Below, piece after piece: positions 1-6,991 of a stretch of 64,000 nucleotides of DNA (position 1 is the first letter of the stretch; each line of letters begins with the position of its first letter). The notes beneath the pieces were generated by a model, which worked only from the letters and a program-made list of their open reading frames with translations, was not told the DNA's origin and did no database searches. Source of the DNA: JACNKJ01 sp964344565 (GTDB lineage: Bacteria; Krumholzibacteriota; Krumholzibacteriia; JACNKJ01); the NCBI GenBank assembly GCA_964344565.1, contig CAYFNT010000011.1:32819-96818 (forward strand), in the 5' to 3' direction. A program made the translations under genes and the position numbers.

Positions 1-120
1 AAGATCGTCCACTCAGCAGGCCTGGATTCCGGATTCATAATCGATGAACTGCTGGTCACCGCCGACGAGTACACCGCCGCAGAGAACAGCAGTTTCTCGG
101 AGGTCAAACCCATCTACTAG
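1..120 (+). CDS. C-terminal fragment of an unidentified protein
   Basis: Frame 1 is open from the first base and encodes 39 residues ending in ..EVKPIY before a TAG at 118-120. The rest lies upstream of the window. The fragment has no recognisable motif, so no function is offered. It is taken as a real gene end because a strong intrinsic terminator follows within 20 bases and no competing gene overlaps it. Confidence 0.6.
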   Translation, partial: KIVHSAGLDSGFIIDELLVTADEYTAAENSSFSEVKPIY

Positions 121-139
121 GATCTCTGGACAGATCCCC

Positions 140-181
140 GAGCGGCGCGTAGAGTATCGGGAACTCGCGCCGCTCTTTTTT
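140..181 (+). terminator. Rho-independent terminator
   Basis: A perfect 10-bp stem (GAGCGGCGCG at 140-149 pairing with CGCGCCGCTC at 166-175) is followed by TTTTTT at 176-181. It ends the partial upstream gene, just before the D,D-carboxypeptidase gene. Confidence 0.9.
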
Positions 182-212
182 GTGCATGCCGCATCACCCG
201 ATCCGGAACGTC

Positions 213-1316
213 ATGAGAATCCTAATCGCCTTCCTTGCCACCCTTCTTATCGCCTCGTGCGCCCTGGCCGCCGGCGAATACGAGTCCGCCCTGCTCATGG
301 AGGCTCGGAGCGGGCAGATCCTCTTCGAGGAAAACGCCGACGAGCGGTGGATCCCCGCCAGCGTGGTCAAGCTCATGCTCCTGCTCCTGGCGGATGAGGC
401 CGTCCAGGACGGACGCGTCAAGTCCGAGACCCTGCTCACGAGTTCCAAGTATGCCAAGGGCATGGGAGGCAGCCAGGTCTACCTGGCCGCCGGCGACGAG
501 ACCAGTTTCCAGAAACTCATCGAGGCCGTGGCCGTGGGATCCGCCAACGACGCGGCGGTGACCGTGGCCGAGGGAATATTCGGCAGCGTGCCCGCGACGG
601 TGGCGGCCATGAACGAGAAGTGCGCCGAACTCGGCATGACGAGTACCACCTACGCCAACGTGACCGGCCTGCCCGAGAACGGAGGCAGGGCCGAGAACTT
701 CACCACGGCGCGGGATCAGGCCATCCTCGCGAGGGAAGTGGTGCTGAATCATCCGCTCGTGCTCGAGTGGACCGGCAAGATCTACACCCGCTTTCGCAAG
801 GGTCTCGACCTGGGCACCACCAACACCATGATGAAGGTCTACGAGGGCATGGACGGCCTCAAGACCGGCTACCACGACAAGGGACGGTCGAACCTGGTGG
901 CCACCGCCCAGCGCGGCGGTCGCAGGCTCATCGCCGTGGTCCTGGGTTCCCCCGGGCCCAAGCAGCGCAACGCCGAGGTGGAGCGCCTTCTGGATTCCGG
1001 CTTCGCCGATTGGGACATGCGCACGGCCTTGCGCAAGGGCGACGGCCTGGGCATCGAGTTCAGGGTTAAGCGCACCTGGCGCGGGAAGCTGCGCGTGGCC
1101 GCCGCCGAGGATCTGGTCTATCTCGCCCGTCCCGAGGACATCGCCCGCGTGAGCATCGAGCTGGAGAATCCGAGCGATCTCGCCGCGCCCTTCGATGAGG
1201 GCGAGGAAGTGGGCCGTATCGTGGTGAAGCTGGACGGCCAGGTGCTCAGTTCGGTGCCGGCCCTTGCGACCAAGCGCATGCGCGCCTCCTGGCTGAGCTG
1301 GCCCCGGGGCGAATAG
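213..1316 (+). CDS. dacA: Serine-type D-alanyl-D-alanine carboxypeptidase (PBP5/DacA family)
   Basis: Trims the terminal D-Ala from peptidoglycan pentapeptides at the outer face of the inner membrane. All three penicillin-binding motifs are present: SVVK with Ser50/Lys53, SAN at 110-112 and KTG at 217-219. A C-terminal PBP5 beta domain follows, giving 367 residues, usual for the family. The ATG at 213 is chosen because a signal peptide begins exactly there. Upstream in-frame ATG (186) and TTG (180) would add a polar stretch ahead of it, and the TTG lies in the preceding terminator. The signal contains both an AxA-like site and IASC, which could be a lipobox with Cys16, so lipid anchoring is possible. 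No long amphipathic C-terminal helix is obvious. Confidence 0.93.
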   Translation: MRILIAFLATLLIASCALAAGEYESALLMEARSGQILFEENADERWIPASVVKLMLLLLADEAVQDGRVKSETLLTSSKYAKGMGGSQVYLAAGDETSFQKLIEAVAVGSANDAAVTVAEGIFGSVPATVAAMNEKCAELGMTSTTYANVTGLPENGGRAENFTTARDQAILAREVVLNHPLVLEWTGKIYTRFRKGLDLGTTNTMMKVYEGMDGLKTGYHDKGRSNLVATAQRGGRRLIAVVLGSPGPKQRNAEVERLLDSGFADWDMRTALRKGDGLGIEFRVKRTWRGKLRVAAAEDLVYLARPEDIARVSIELENPSDLAAPFDEGEEVGRIVVKLDGQVLSSVPALATKRMRASWLSWPRGE

Positions 1317-1381
1317 GCCCTGGATTCCCACCCTTCGATCCTCTACATTTGCCGGAAATCCCCTCAACCTGGAGCGTCCCC

Positions 1382-1927
1382 ATGAAGATCCGGAAGATCC
1401 TGCCCCTGCTCGCCATCGCCCTGTTGCTGGCCGGCTGCGGAGAGAAGTCCGACGAGACCGCCAAGACCGATGCGGCCGGTGAAGCCGAAGTGGCCGAAAG
1501 CCATGAAGGCGTGGACTGGTACGACTACGAGACCGGCATGGCCAAGGCCGCCGAAGAGGGCAAGTACGTGGTCATCGACTTCTGGACCACCTGGTGCCAC
1601 TGGTGCAAGGTGCTCGACGAGAAGACCTACTCCCAGGAAATCGTGCAGCAGCGCCTGGCCGACAGCTTCATCGCCATCAAGGTCAACGCCGAGAGCAAGG
1701 ATCCCCAGGGCGGCGAGACCGCCGCGCCCGGTACCCAGCTCGCCCGCATGTACGGCGTGAACAGCTATCCGACGACCTGGTTCGTGGATCCCGAAGGCAA
1801 TCCCATCAGCCCGCTTCCGGGATTCGTGGAGGCGCCGCAGTTCGCACGGGTGCTCGACTACGTGTCCACCGGCGCCTACAAGACCCAGAACTTCCAGGAG
1901 TACATGGCCGCCGGCGAAGAGGGTTAG
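1382..1927 (+). CDS. Thioredoxin-fold lipoprotein
   Basis: A periplasmic, membrane-anchored thiol-disulfide protein. The signal peptide ends in a lipobox (LLAGC, Cys19) and is followed by a short acidic linker. The thioredoxin fold carries a CHWC redox motif at Cys72/Cys75, then a cis-Pro region (NSYPTTWFVDPEG). This resembles the thioredoxin-like domain at the C-terminus of DsbD. The ATG at 1382 is preferred over the upstream TTG at 1349 because the signal peptide starts there and GGAG lies just upstream. The next gene follows after 2 bp, so the two are probably cotranscribed. The partner protein is unknown. Confidence 0.88.
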   Translation: MKIRKILPLLAIALLLAGCGEKSDETAKTDAAGEAEVAESHEGVDWYDYETGMAKAAEEGKYVVIDFWTTWCHWCKVLDEKTYSQEIVQQRLADSFIAIKVNAESKDPQGGETAAPGTQLARMYGVNSYPTTWFVDPEGNPISPLPGFVEAPQFARVLDYVSTGAYKTQNFQEYMAAGEEG

Positions 1928-1929
1928 TC

Positions 1930-2349
1930 ATGCCGGCCAAAATCCCGCCCATCGACTACAACACCTACATCGGGGTGCCGCCCGAGCGCGTCTACGAAGC
2001 GCTCACCACCGGCGAGATCTGGGACGCCTGGTTCACCCAGGGCACGACCGTGGATCCGCGGTCGGGGGGGCAGATTCACTTCAAGTGGGTGAACTTCAAG
2101 GTGGACAAGTATACCACCGAGGCGGAATGCCCCGTGCTGGAGGCCGAGCCGCCCCAGCGCTTCGTCTTCCAGTGGAAGGCCGGCGATAGCATGACCACCA
2201 TCGAGTTCGATCTGGAAGCCCGCGGCGAGGGGACGGTGCTGCGGGTGAAGGAGTCGGGGCACACGGACTCGGAGAAGGATCTCGCGGCGCTGGTGGAATG
2301 CGCCAGCGGCTGGGGCGAGGCCATCACCCTGCTCAAATTCTATCTGTAG
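1930..2349 (+). CDS. SRPBCC (AHSA1/START-like) domain protein
   Basis: A 139-residue cytoplasmic protein that is a single SRPBCC fold. The N-terminal IGVPPERVYEALTT and TGEIWDAWFT segments are typical of the AHSA1/Activator-of-Hsp90-like branch, which binds hydrophobic ligands or client proteins. The C-terminal helix ends GWGEAITLLKFYL. Its start follows the lipoprotein stop by 2 bp, suggesting translational coupling, although a functional link with a thiol-redox lipoprotein is not evident. The precise ligand cannot be told from sequence. Confidence 0.85.
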   Translation: MPAKIPPIDYNTYIGVPPERVYEALTTGEIWDAWFTQGTTVDPRSGGQIHFKWVNFKVDKYTTEAECPVLEAEPPQRFVFQWKAGDSMTTIEFDLEARGEGTVLRVKESGHTDSEKDLAALVECASGWGEAITLLKFYL

Positions 2350-2419
2350 CACGGCGTGACCTTCGGGGAAGTACCGGAAGAGTAGCCGGTTGTAATCGTG
2401 CAAGGTCCCCCTCTCGACC

Positions 2420-2447
2420 TTGACATTGCAGAAAACACCCCTATATT
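2420..2447 (+). promoter_or_regulatory. Sigma-70-type promoter of the AAA ATPase gene
   Basis: A perfect TTGACA (-35, 2420-2425), a 16-bp spacer and TATATT (-10, 2442-2447) lie about 80 bp before the ATPase start in an AT-rich stretch. It is the best -35/-10 pair I found in the window. Confidence 0.75.
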
Positions 2448-2525
2448 TTATGCAGAATCTGAAGGAAATACAGGCATAATACATGCATTGTCTGCTGAAA
2501 TTCAGTGGCTATTGGAGGTCTCAGG

Positions 2526-4211
2526 TTGAAGAGGAAAGCGGAAGTCGAGTTAAAACAATGGTATTCATCAAGATACAGGAAGCCCATGATAGTTCGTGGT
2601 GCCCGACAAGTGGGCAAATCCACGCTTGTACGTCTCTTCGCGCAAAGCATGGGACTGCACCTATATGAAGTGGACCTGGAGCGATATCCGGCGCTACAGC
2701 CCGCATTCGCGAGCCGCGACCTGGCGAGAATCCTTCGAGAGATAGAGTTCCTGCTTGGTGAAGGCACCATAGAAGGCGAGAAGACGGTGCTCTTTCTGGA
2801 TGAGATCCAGGCAATACCGGAGGCTATTCCGGTGCTGCGCGATTTCTATGAAGAGAGGCCAGACCTTTCAGTCCTTGCCGCGGGCTCTCTACTGGAGTTT
2901 GCCCTTCAAGATGCGAACTTCTCGATGCCGGTCGGGCGTGTCGACTACCTGTATCTGGAGCCCATGTCATTTGAGGAATTTCTTGAAGCATGCGGTAACG
3001 GCGATCTTCTCAAGCTCGTGCAGGGATACAGCCTGTCTGACACCTTTCCCGAGACCGCCCACTCCCGTCTACTCAATTGCCTAAGAGACTACGTACTGGT
3101 CGGAGGCATGCCGGAGGCAGTTCTTCGATTCGTTGAAACACGAGACTATTCCGAGGCGCGCAACGCACACCGGTCAATTCTTCAAACCTACCGGGACGAT
3201 TTCTCCAAGTACGCCACGAAAGCGGAACTTCGAAGGATCCAGAAGATCTTCGACTATGTGCCGAGGGGTATCGGTGAGAAACTGAAGTATGTTCGTGTGG
3301 ATGGCGATGAACAGGCGAGGGATTTACGCCGGGCGATCGAACTGCTAACTTTGGCCCGTGTCATTCGAATTGTATATCACAGTGACGGAACCGGTGTCCC
3401 CCTCGGTGCGACGATCAACGAGAAGATTTACAAGCCATACTTCCTCGATATCGGGCTGGTGAACACGGCCTGCGGCCTGAACTGGATCTCCGATGATGAG
3501 ATTCGTTCCGTTCGTTTCGTCAATGAAGGGATGCTCGCCGAGCAGTTTGCTGCTCAGCACCTTCCCGCAATTCAAGGAACCAGTCAGTCAGAAGTACTTT
3601 CCTACTGGCTGCGAGAGGGGCGAAGTGGAAATGCAGAGGTGGACTTCCTGATGCAGCAAGGAGGCGAGGTCGTTCCAGTCGAGATAAAAGCTGGGCTGGC
3701 AGGATCTCTGAAATCCTTGCACCTATTCATGAAGTCCAGAAATAAGAGCGTTGCGATCCGATTGAGCCAGCACCTGCCACGTTCCAGTTTTGTGCAGGTG
3801 AGTGGGCAGTCTGGAAACGAGAAAGAGAGGCACAGCTTTCGTCTATTATCCTTGCCACTCTATCTGGTCGAGCAATTGCCGCGGCTTCTGGCGAATATCG
3901 AGGAAGCTGTTCATGGAGGTTGGATGAAGAGGGAGTTCGCAATCGAGGAAGTAGCCAAGGGAGCGGTAGGGATTCTCCAGGACAAGTACATCAAATTGTT
4001 CATGAATGCCGGTTCGCCGAAGAATGCGGCGCTTTTCGCGAGCTCTGATCTTGCTGAGGGCGGCGATTCTACTGTTTACTTCTCGCCAGATGCCACAGCA
4101 ATCGCGAGTGAGCTAGTGACCGAGTATGGGATGGAAGCTACTATCCCGCCATCGGGAGAAGTGGTCTTGCTTGTGGGGTGGGGGGCCGATTCAGAGTTGG
4201 ATTTCGGCTAG
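2526..4211 (+). CDS. AAA+ ATPase with DUF4143 domain and C-terminal extension
   Basis: A member of the AAA_14/DUF4143 ATPases, widespread, often horizontally acquired and of largely unknown function. Walker A is GARQVGKST (25-33) and Walker B is LFLDEIQ (Asp92/Glu93). The family PVGR..PMSFEEFLEA segment follows. The DUF4143 half ends in a nuclease-like AEVDFL..VPVEIKAG motif. The start is the TTG at 2526: GGAGGT at 2514-2519 gives 6-bp spacing, and the product then begins MKRKAEVEL like its relatives; the GTG at 2505 precedes that SD. At 561 residues it is roughly 120 longer than typical members, and the tail after about residue 440 resembles nothing I know. The gene is less GC-rich than its neighbours (29/60 at 3541-3600), suggesting transfer. 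Its stop overlaps the convergent VOC gene. Confidence 0.88.
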   Translation: MKRKAEVELKQWYSSRYRKPMIVRGARQVGKSTLVRLFAQSMGLHLYEVDLERYPALQPAFASRDLARILREIEFLLGEGTIEGEKTVLFLDEIQAIPEAIPVLRDFYEERPDLSVLAAGSLLEFALQDANFSMPVGRVDYLYLEPMSFEEFLEACGNGDLLKLVQGYSLSDTFPETAHSRLLNCLRDYVLVGGMPEAVLRFVETRDYSEARNAHRSILQTYRDDFSKYATKAELRRIQKIFDYVPRGIGEKLKYVRVDGDEQARDLRRAIELLTLARVIRIVYHSDGTGVPLGATINEKIYKPYFLDIGLVNTACGLNWISDDEIRSVRFVNEGMLAEQFAAQHLPAIQGTSQSEVLSYWLREGRSGNAEVDFLMQQGGEVVPVEIKAGLAGSLKSLHLFMKSRNKSVAIRLSQHLPRSSFVQVSGQSGNEKERHSFRLLSLPLYLVEQLPRLLANIEEAVHGGWMKREFAIEEVAKGAVGILQDKYIKLFMNAGSPKNAALFASSDLAEGGDSTVYFSPDATAIASELVTEYGMEATIPPSGEVVLLVGWGADSELDFG

Positions 4212-4585
4212 CCCGGCCAGCGCTCGTCCTCGAAGCGCTGGATTTCCACGAGATAGCCGCTCGGATCCCGCAGGAAGCAGTGATAGATCTTGTATTCGGG
4301 ATTGTAGGCCGGATCCTTCTCGAAGGGCACGCCCGCCTCGCGCAGCCGCGCGGCCCAGCCATCCACATCATCGGTGACGAGGGTCAGAATCACGCCCGCA
4401 GGCGCTTCGGCGTTCTCGCGGTGGCAGAATCCGAGGAAGCCGCCGCCGGCCACCCGCCAGATGCGGCAGCCCCCCTGATCGAGGACCAGGGGGAGCTGGA
4501 GCAACTCTTCGTAGAAATGCCAGGTCTCGGCCGGCTTCTTCGTGTAGCCGAAGGTGAGAGCCGCGTCGAAGGGGGCGGGGCTCAC
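4208..4585 (-). CDS. VOC (glyoxalase/bleomycin-resistance-like) family protein
   Basis: A 125-residue single-domain vicinal-oxygen-chelate protein. The FGYTKKPAETWHFYEELLQLPLV start and the C-terminal FLRDPSGYLVEIQRFE segment, with its metal-ligand-type Glu, are family hallmarks. It starts with a GTG that overlaps the iorB stop (GTGA, 4582-4585), so it is the last gene of the Buk-Ptb/ior operon. Members act on small metal-chelated substrates; the position suggests an arylpyruvate- or acyl-CoA-related substrate, but this is only inference. Its stop overlaps the stop of the convergent ATPase by a few bases. Confidence 0.85.
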   Translation of the reverse strand: MSPAPFDAALTFGYTKKPAETWHFYEELLQLPLVLDQGGCRIWRVAGGGFLGFCHRENAEAPAGVILTLVTDDVDGWAARLREAGVPFEKDPAYNPEYKIYHCFLRDPSGYLVEIQRFEDERWPG

Positions 4586-5181
4586 GAAGCCGCCATGGCC
4601 GCCGTGGCGAGTTCGGCGCCTTTCGCGAAGGCGGCGAGGTTGCCGTCCTCGGTGCCCTTAGGCACGCGGGCGCGGATGACCTTCTCCCAGATGGCCTCGT
4701 CGAAATCGAGCTGCGCCGACAGCGCGCCCAGCAAGAGCACGCTCACCATCTTCTCGTTGCCGAGTTTGCGGCACTCGTCCAGGGCGTCGATTTCGATAAC
4801 CCGCTCCACGCGATCCCGCAGATCGCCCACGGGATCTTCCGGATAGGCGAACTTCTTGCCCGAGGCGATGGGCGGAATGATGGACTGGCGATTCACGATG
4901 GCCACCCCGCCGGGGGCGATCAGATGGCCCGCGCGAAGGGCCTCGGCTCTCTCGAAGGCCAGGAGTACGTCGGCCTCTCCTTCGGGCACCATGGGGCTCC
5001 AGACCTTCTCGCCGAAACGCACGTGGCTCGAAACCGTGCCGCCGCGCTGGCTCATACCGTGAACTTCGCTCTGCTTGGTATCGTACCCGGCCTCCATGGC
5101 GGCCTGGGCCAGAATGGCGCTGGCCAGAATGACTCCCTGTCCGCCGACTCCGACGATCAGCAGGTTGGTGTTCTCGCTCAC
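4582..5181 (-). CDS. iorB: Indolepyruvate:ferredoxin oxidoreductase, beta subunit
   Basis: A 199-residue gamma-type subunit of the 2-oxoacid:ferredoxin oxidoreductase superfamily. It has the GVGGQGVILAS nucleotide-binding-like start, then EVHGMSQRGGTVSSHVR, both diagnostic. With IorA it oxidatively decarboxylates aryl pyruvates to arylacetyl-CoA and reduces ferredoxin in the cytoplasm. A GTG start at 5179-5181 overlaps the iorA stop by 4 bp (GTGA), with GGAGGTG just upstream inside iorA; any longer in-frame start would run across iorA. The 3' end overlaps the VOC gene in the same GTGA manner. Confidence 0.95.
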   Translation of the reverse strand: MSENTNLLIVGVGGQGVILASAILAQAAMEAGYDTKQSEVHGMSQRGGTVSSHVRFGEKVWSPMVPEGEADVLLAFERAEALRAGHLIAPGGVAIVNRQSIIPPIASGKKFAYPEDPVGDLRDRVERVIEIDALDECRKLGNEKMVSVLLLGALSAQLDFDEAIWEKVIRARVPKGTEDGNLAAFAKGAELATAAMAAS

Positions 5182-6983
5182 GACGTCACCTCCTCGTTCA
5201 CGAGCATGATCGCATGATCGTCGCAGGTCTGGGGGCAGAGCCCGCAGCCGGTACAGGTTTCCGTGTCGATGACCGCCCGCTGGCGTCCTTCCGCAGTGAG
5301 GGTGCCGGTCAGTGAGATCGAGGGACATCCGGTCTGCAGGCAGAGGCGGCAGCCCGTGCAGGCGTCCTCGATGATGTGATAGGGGGTCTCCTTGATCTTG
5401 TAGGGCATGAGCGCGCAGGGCGCTTCGGCCAGGATCACGCTGACGCCCTCGTACTCCTGGGCCGCCTGGAGCGCGGCCTTCACATCCTCCAGGTCGTGGT
5501 TCATCACGTTCTCCACGTGCTCCACTCCGAGGGCCTTCACCAGGTTTTCCAGGTCGATGTCGAAGGCTTCCTCGCCCATGAGCGTATGACCGGTGGAGGG
5601 ATGCTCCTGCCCGCCGGTCATGGCGGTCACGCGATTGTCGAGAATCACCACCGTGATGTTCGCCTTGTTGTAGACCGCGTCCAGCACGCCGGTCATGCCG
5701 CTGTGCAGGAAGGTGGAATCGCCGATGGTGGCGAAGATGGGCTTCTTGCCGTCCGATACCTTGCTCGCGCCGATGGCGTTGCTGATGGATGCGCCCATGT
5801 CCAGGCAGGTGTCCATGGCCGACAGGGGCGGCAATGCTCCAAGGGTGTAACAGCCGATGTCGCCGAAGACGTTCCCCCGCTGCTTCTTCAGCTCGAAGAA
5901 GACTCCGCGGTGGGGGCATCCGGGGCAGAGCACCGGCGGTCGCGGAAGAACTTCTGCGCCCTCGGCGATTTCCGTCGAGGAATCCAGATGTCCTTCACGA
6001 ACGAGACCCGCGCCCAGGCGACCGGGAGTGAGCTCTCCGAGCAGGCCCGTCACGTTCTTGCCCTCGCAGTCGATTCCCGCCGCCCTGAGCTGCTCCTCGA
6101 AGAATGGATCGAGCTCCTCGATGACCAGCAGCCGATCGACCTGGCGCGCGAACTCGCGAATCTTTTTCAGCGGCAGGGGATAGCTCATGCCCAGCTTCAG
6201 GAAACTCGCATCGGACAGTTTCTCGCGGGCCTGCACATAGGCGGCCCCGGCGCTGATCACGCCGAGCTTCCTGTCGCCCCACTCGATGCGGTTCAGCTCG
6301 GTGGTCTCGGCGAAGGCCCGCAGCTTCTCGAGGCGCTCCTCGACGTAGGCGTGGCGCGGACGGGCATGCCCCGGCACCATGACGTACTTGAGCGGATCCT
6401 TCTTGAAGCCCGGCACCTCGCGCTTCTGGATCTCGCCCGCCTCCACGATGCCCTTGCTGTGGCTGATGCGCGTGGTCATGCGGTAGAGCACCGGCACGTC
6501 GAACTCCTCGCTGATCTCCATGCCTTCGGCGAGGTAGTCCTTGGCTTCCTGACTATCGCTGGGCTCGAGCATGGGCAGCTTGGCGAAGCGAGCGAAGTGG
6601 CGATTGTCCTGCTCGTTCTGGCTGCTGTGCAGCTCGGGATCGTCGGCGGTCACGACCACGAGCCCGCCCGAAACGCCGGTGTAGGCGAGGGTCATGAGCG
6701 GGTCGGCGGCCACGTTCAGGCCCACGTGCTTCTGGGTGCTGATGGCCCGGGCGCCGCTGAATGCCGCGCCGGCGGCCACTTCGAGGCCCACCTTTTCGTT
6801 GGGCGACCACTGCACGTACATCTCGGGCACCATCTTGGCGATGGTCTCGAGAATCTCCGTGGAGGGCGTGCCGGGATACCCCGCGCCCAGGTGCACGCCG
6901 GCCTCCCGGCATCCCAGGGCGACGGCCTCGTTGCCCGACAGCAGATATCGCAGCTTCTCTTCCGGCTTGCGCGACGCTTCCAT
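5178..6983 (-). CDS. iorA: Indolepyruvate:ferredoxin oxidoreductase, alpha subunit
   Basis: Catalyses CoA-dependent oxidative decarboxylation of indolepyruvate and other aryl pyruvates, passing electrons to ferredoxin. Order in the 601 residues: the pyruvate:ferredoxin-oxidoreductase-type N-terminal domain (LSGNEAVALGCREAG), the TPP-binding domain (CPGCPHRGVFFEL..GDIGCYTLG..GDSTFLHSG), and a C-terminal 2x[4Fe-4S] ferredoxin domain (CTGCRLC and CTGCGLC, roughly residues 540-590). Length is usual for IorA. The ATG at 6983 follows GAGGAGAG. It lies 8 bp after the Buk-Ptb fusion and overlaps iorB, so all are one transcript. Confidence 0.96.
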   Translation of the reverse strand: MEASRKPEEKLRYLLSGNEAVALGCREAGVHLGAGYPGTPSTEILETIAKMVPEMYVQWSPNEKVGLEVAAGAAFSGARAISTQKHVGLNVAADPLMTLAYTGVSGGLVVVTADDPELHSSQNEQDNRHFARFAKLPMLEPSDSQEAKDYLAEGMEISEEFDVPVLYRMTTRISHSKGIVEAGEIQKREVPGFKKDPLKYVMVPGHARPRHAYVEERLEKLRAFAETTELNRIEWGDRKLGVISAGAAYVQAREKLSDASFLKLGMSYPLPLKKIREFARQVDRLLVIEELDPFFEEQLRAAGIDCEGKNVTGLLGELTPGRLGAGLVREGHLDSSTEIAEGAEVLPRPPVLCPGCPHRGVFFELKKQRGNVFGDIGCYTLGALPPLSAMDTCLDMGASISNAIGASKVSDGKKPIFATIGDSTFLHSGMTGVLDAVYNKANITVVILDNRVTAMTGGQEHPSTGHTLMGEEAFDIDLENLVKALGVEHVENVMNHDLEDVKAALQAAQEYEGVSVILAEAPCALMPYKIKETPYHIIEDACTGCRLCLQTGCPSISLTGTLTAEGRQRAVIDTETCTGCGLCPQTCDDHAIMLVNEEVTS

Positions 6984-6991
6984 CTCTCTCC

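Noticed and set aside
2350..4211. Insertion sequence or integron around the AAA ATPase
   Set aside because: No transposase, terminal inverted repeats or target-site duplication were seen; only composition suggests transfer.
4582..5919. Longer iorB reaching into iorA
   Set aside because: The extra part is arginine/proline-rich shadow sequence opposite the iorA reading frame; the GTG at 5181 with an SD is the natural start.
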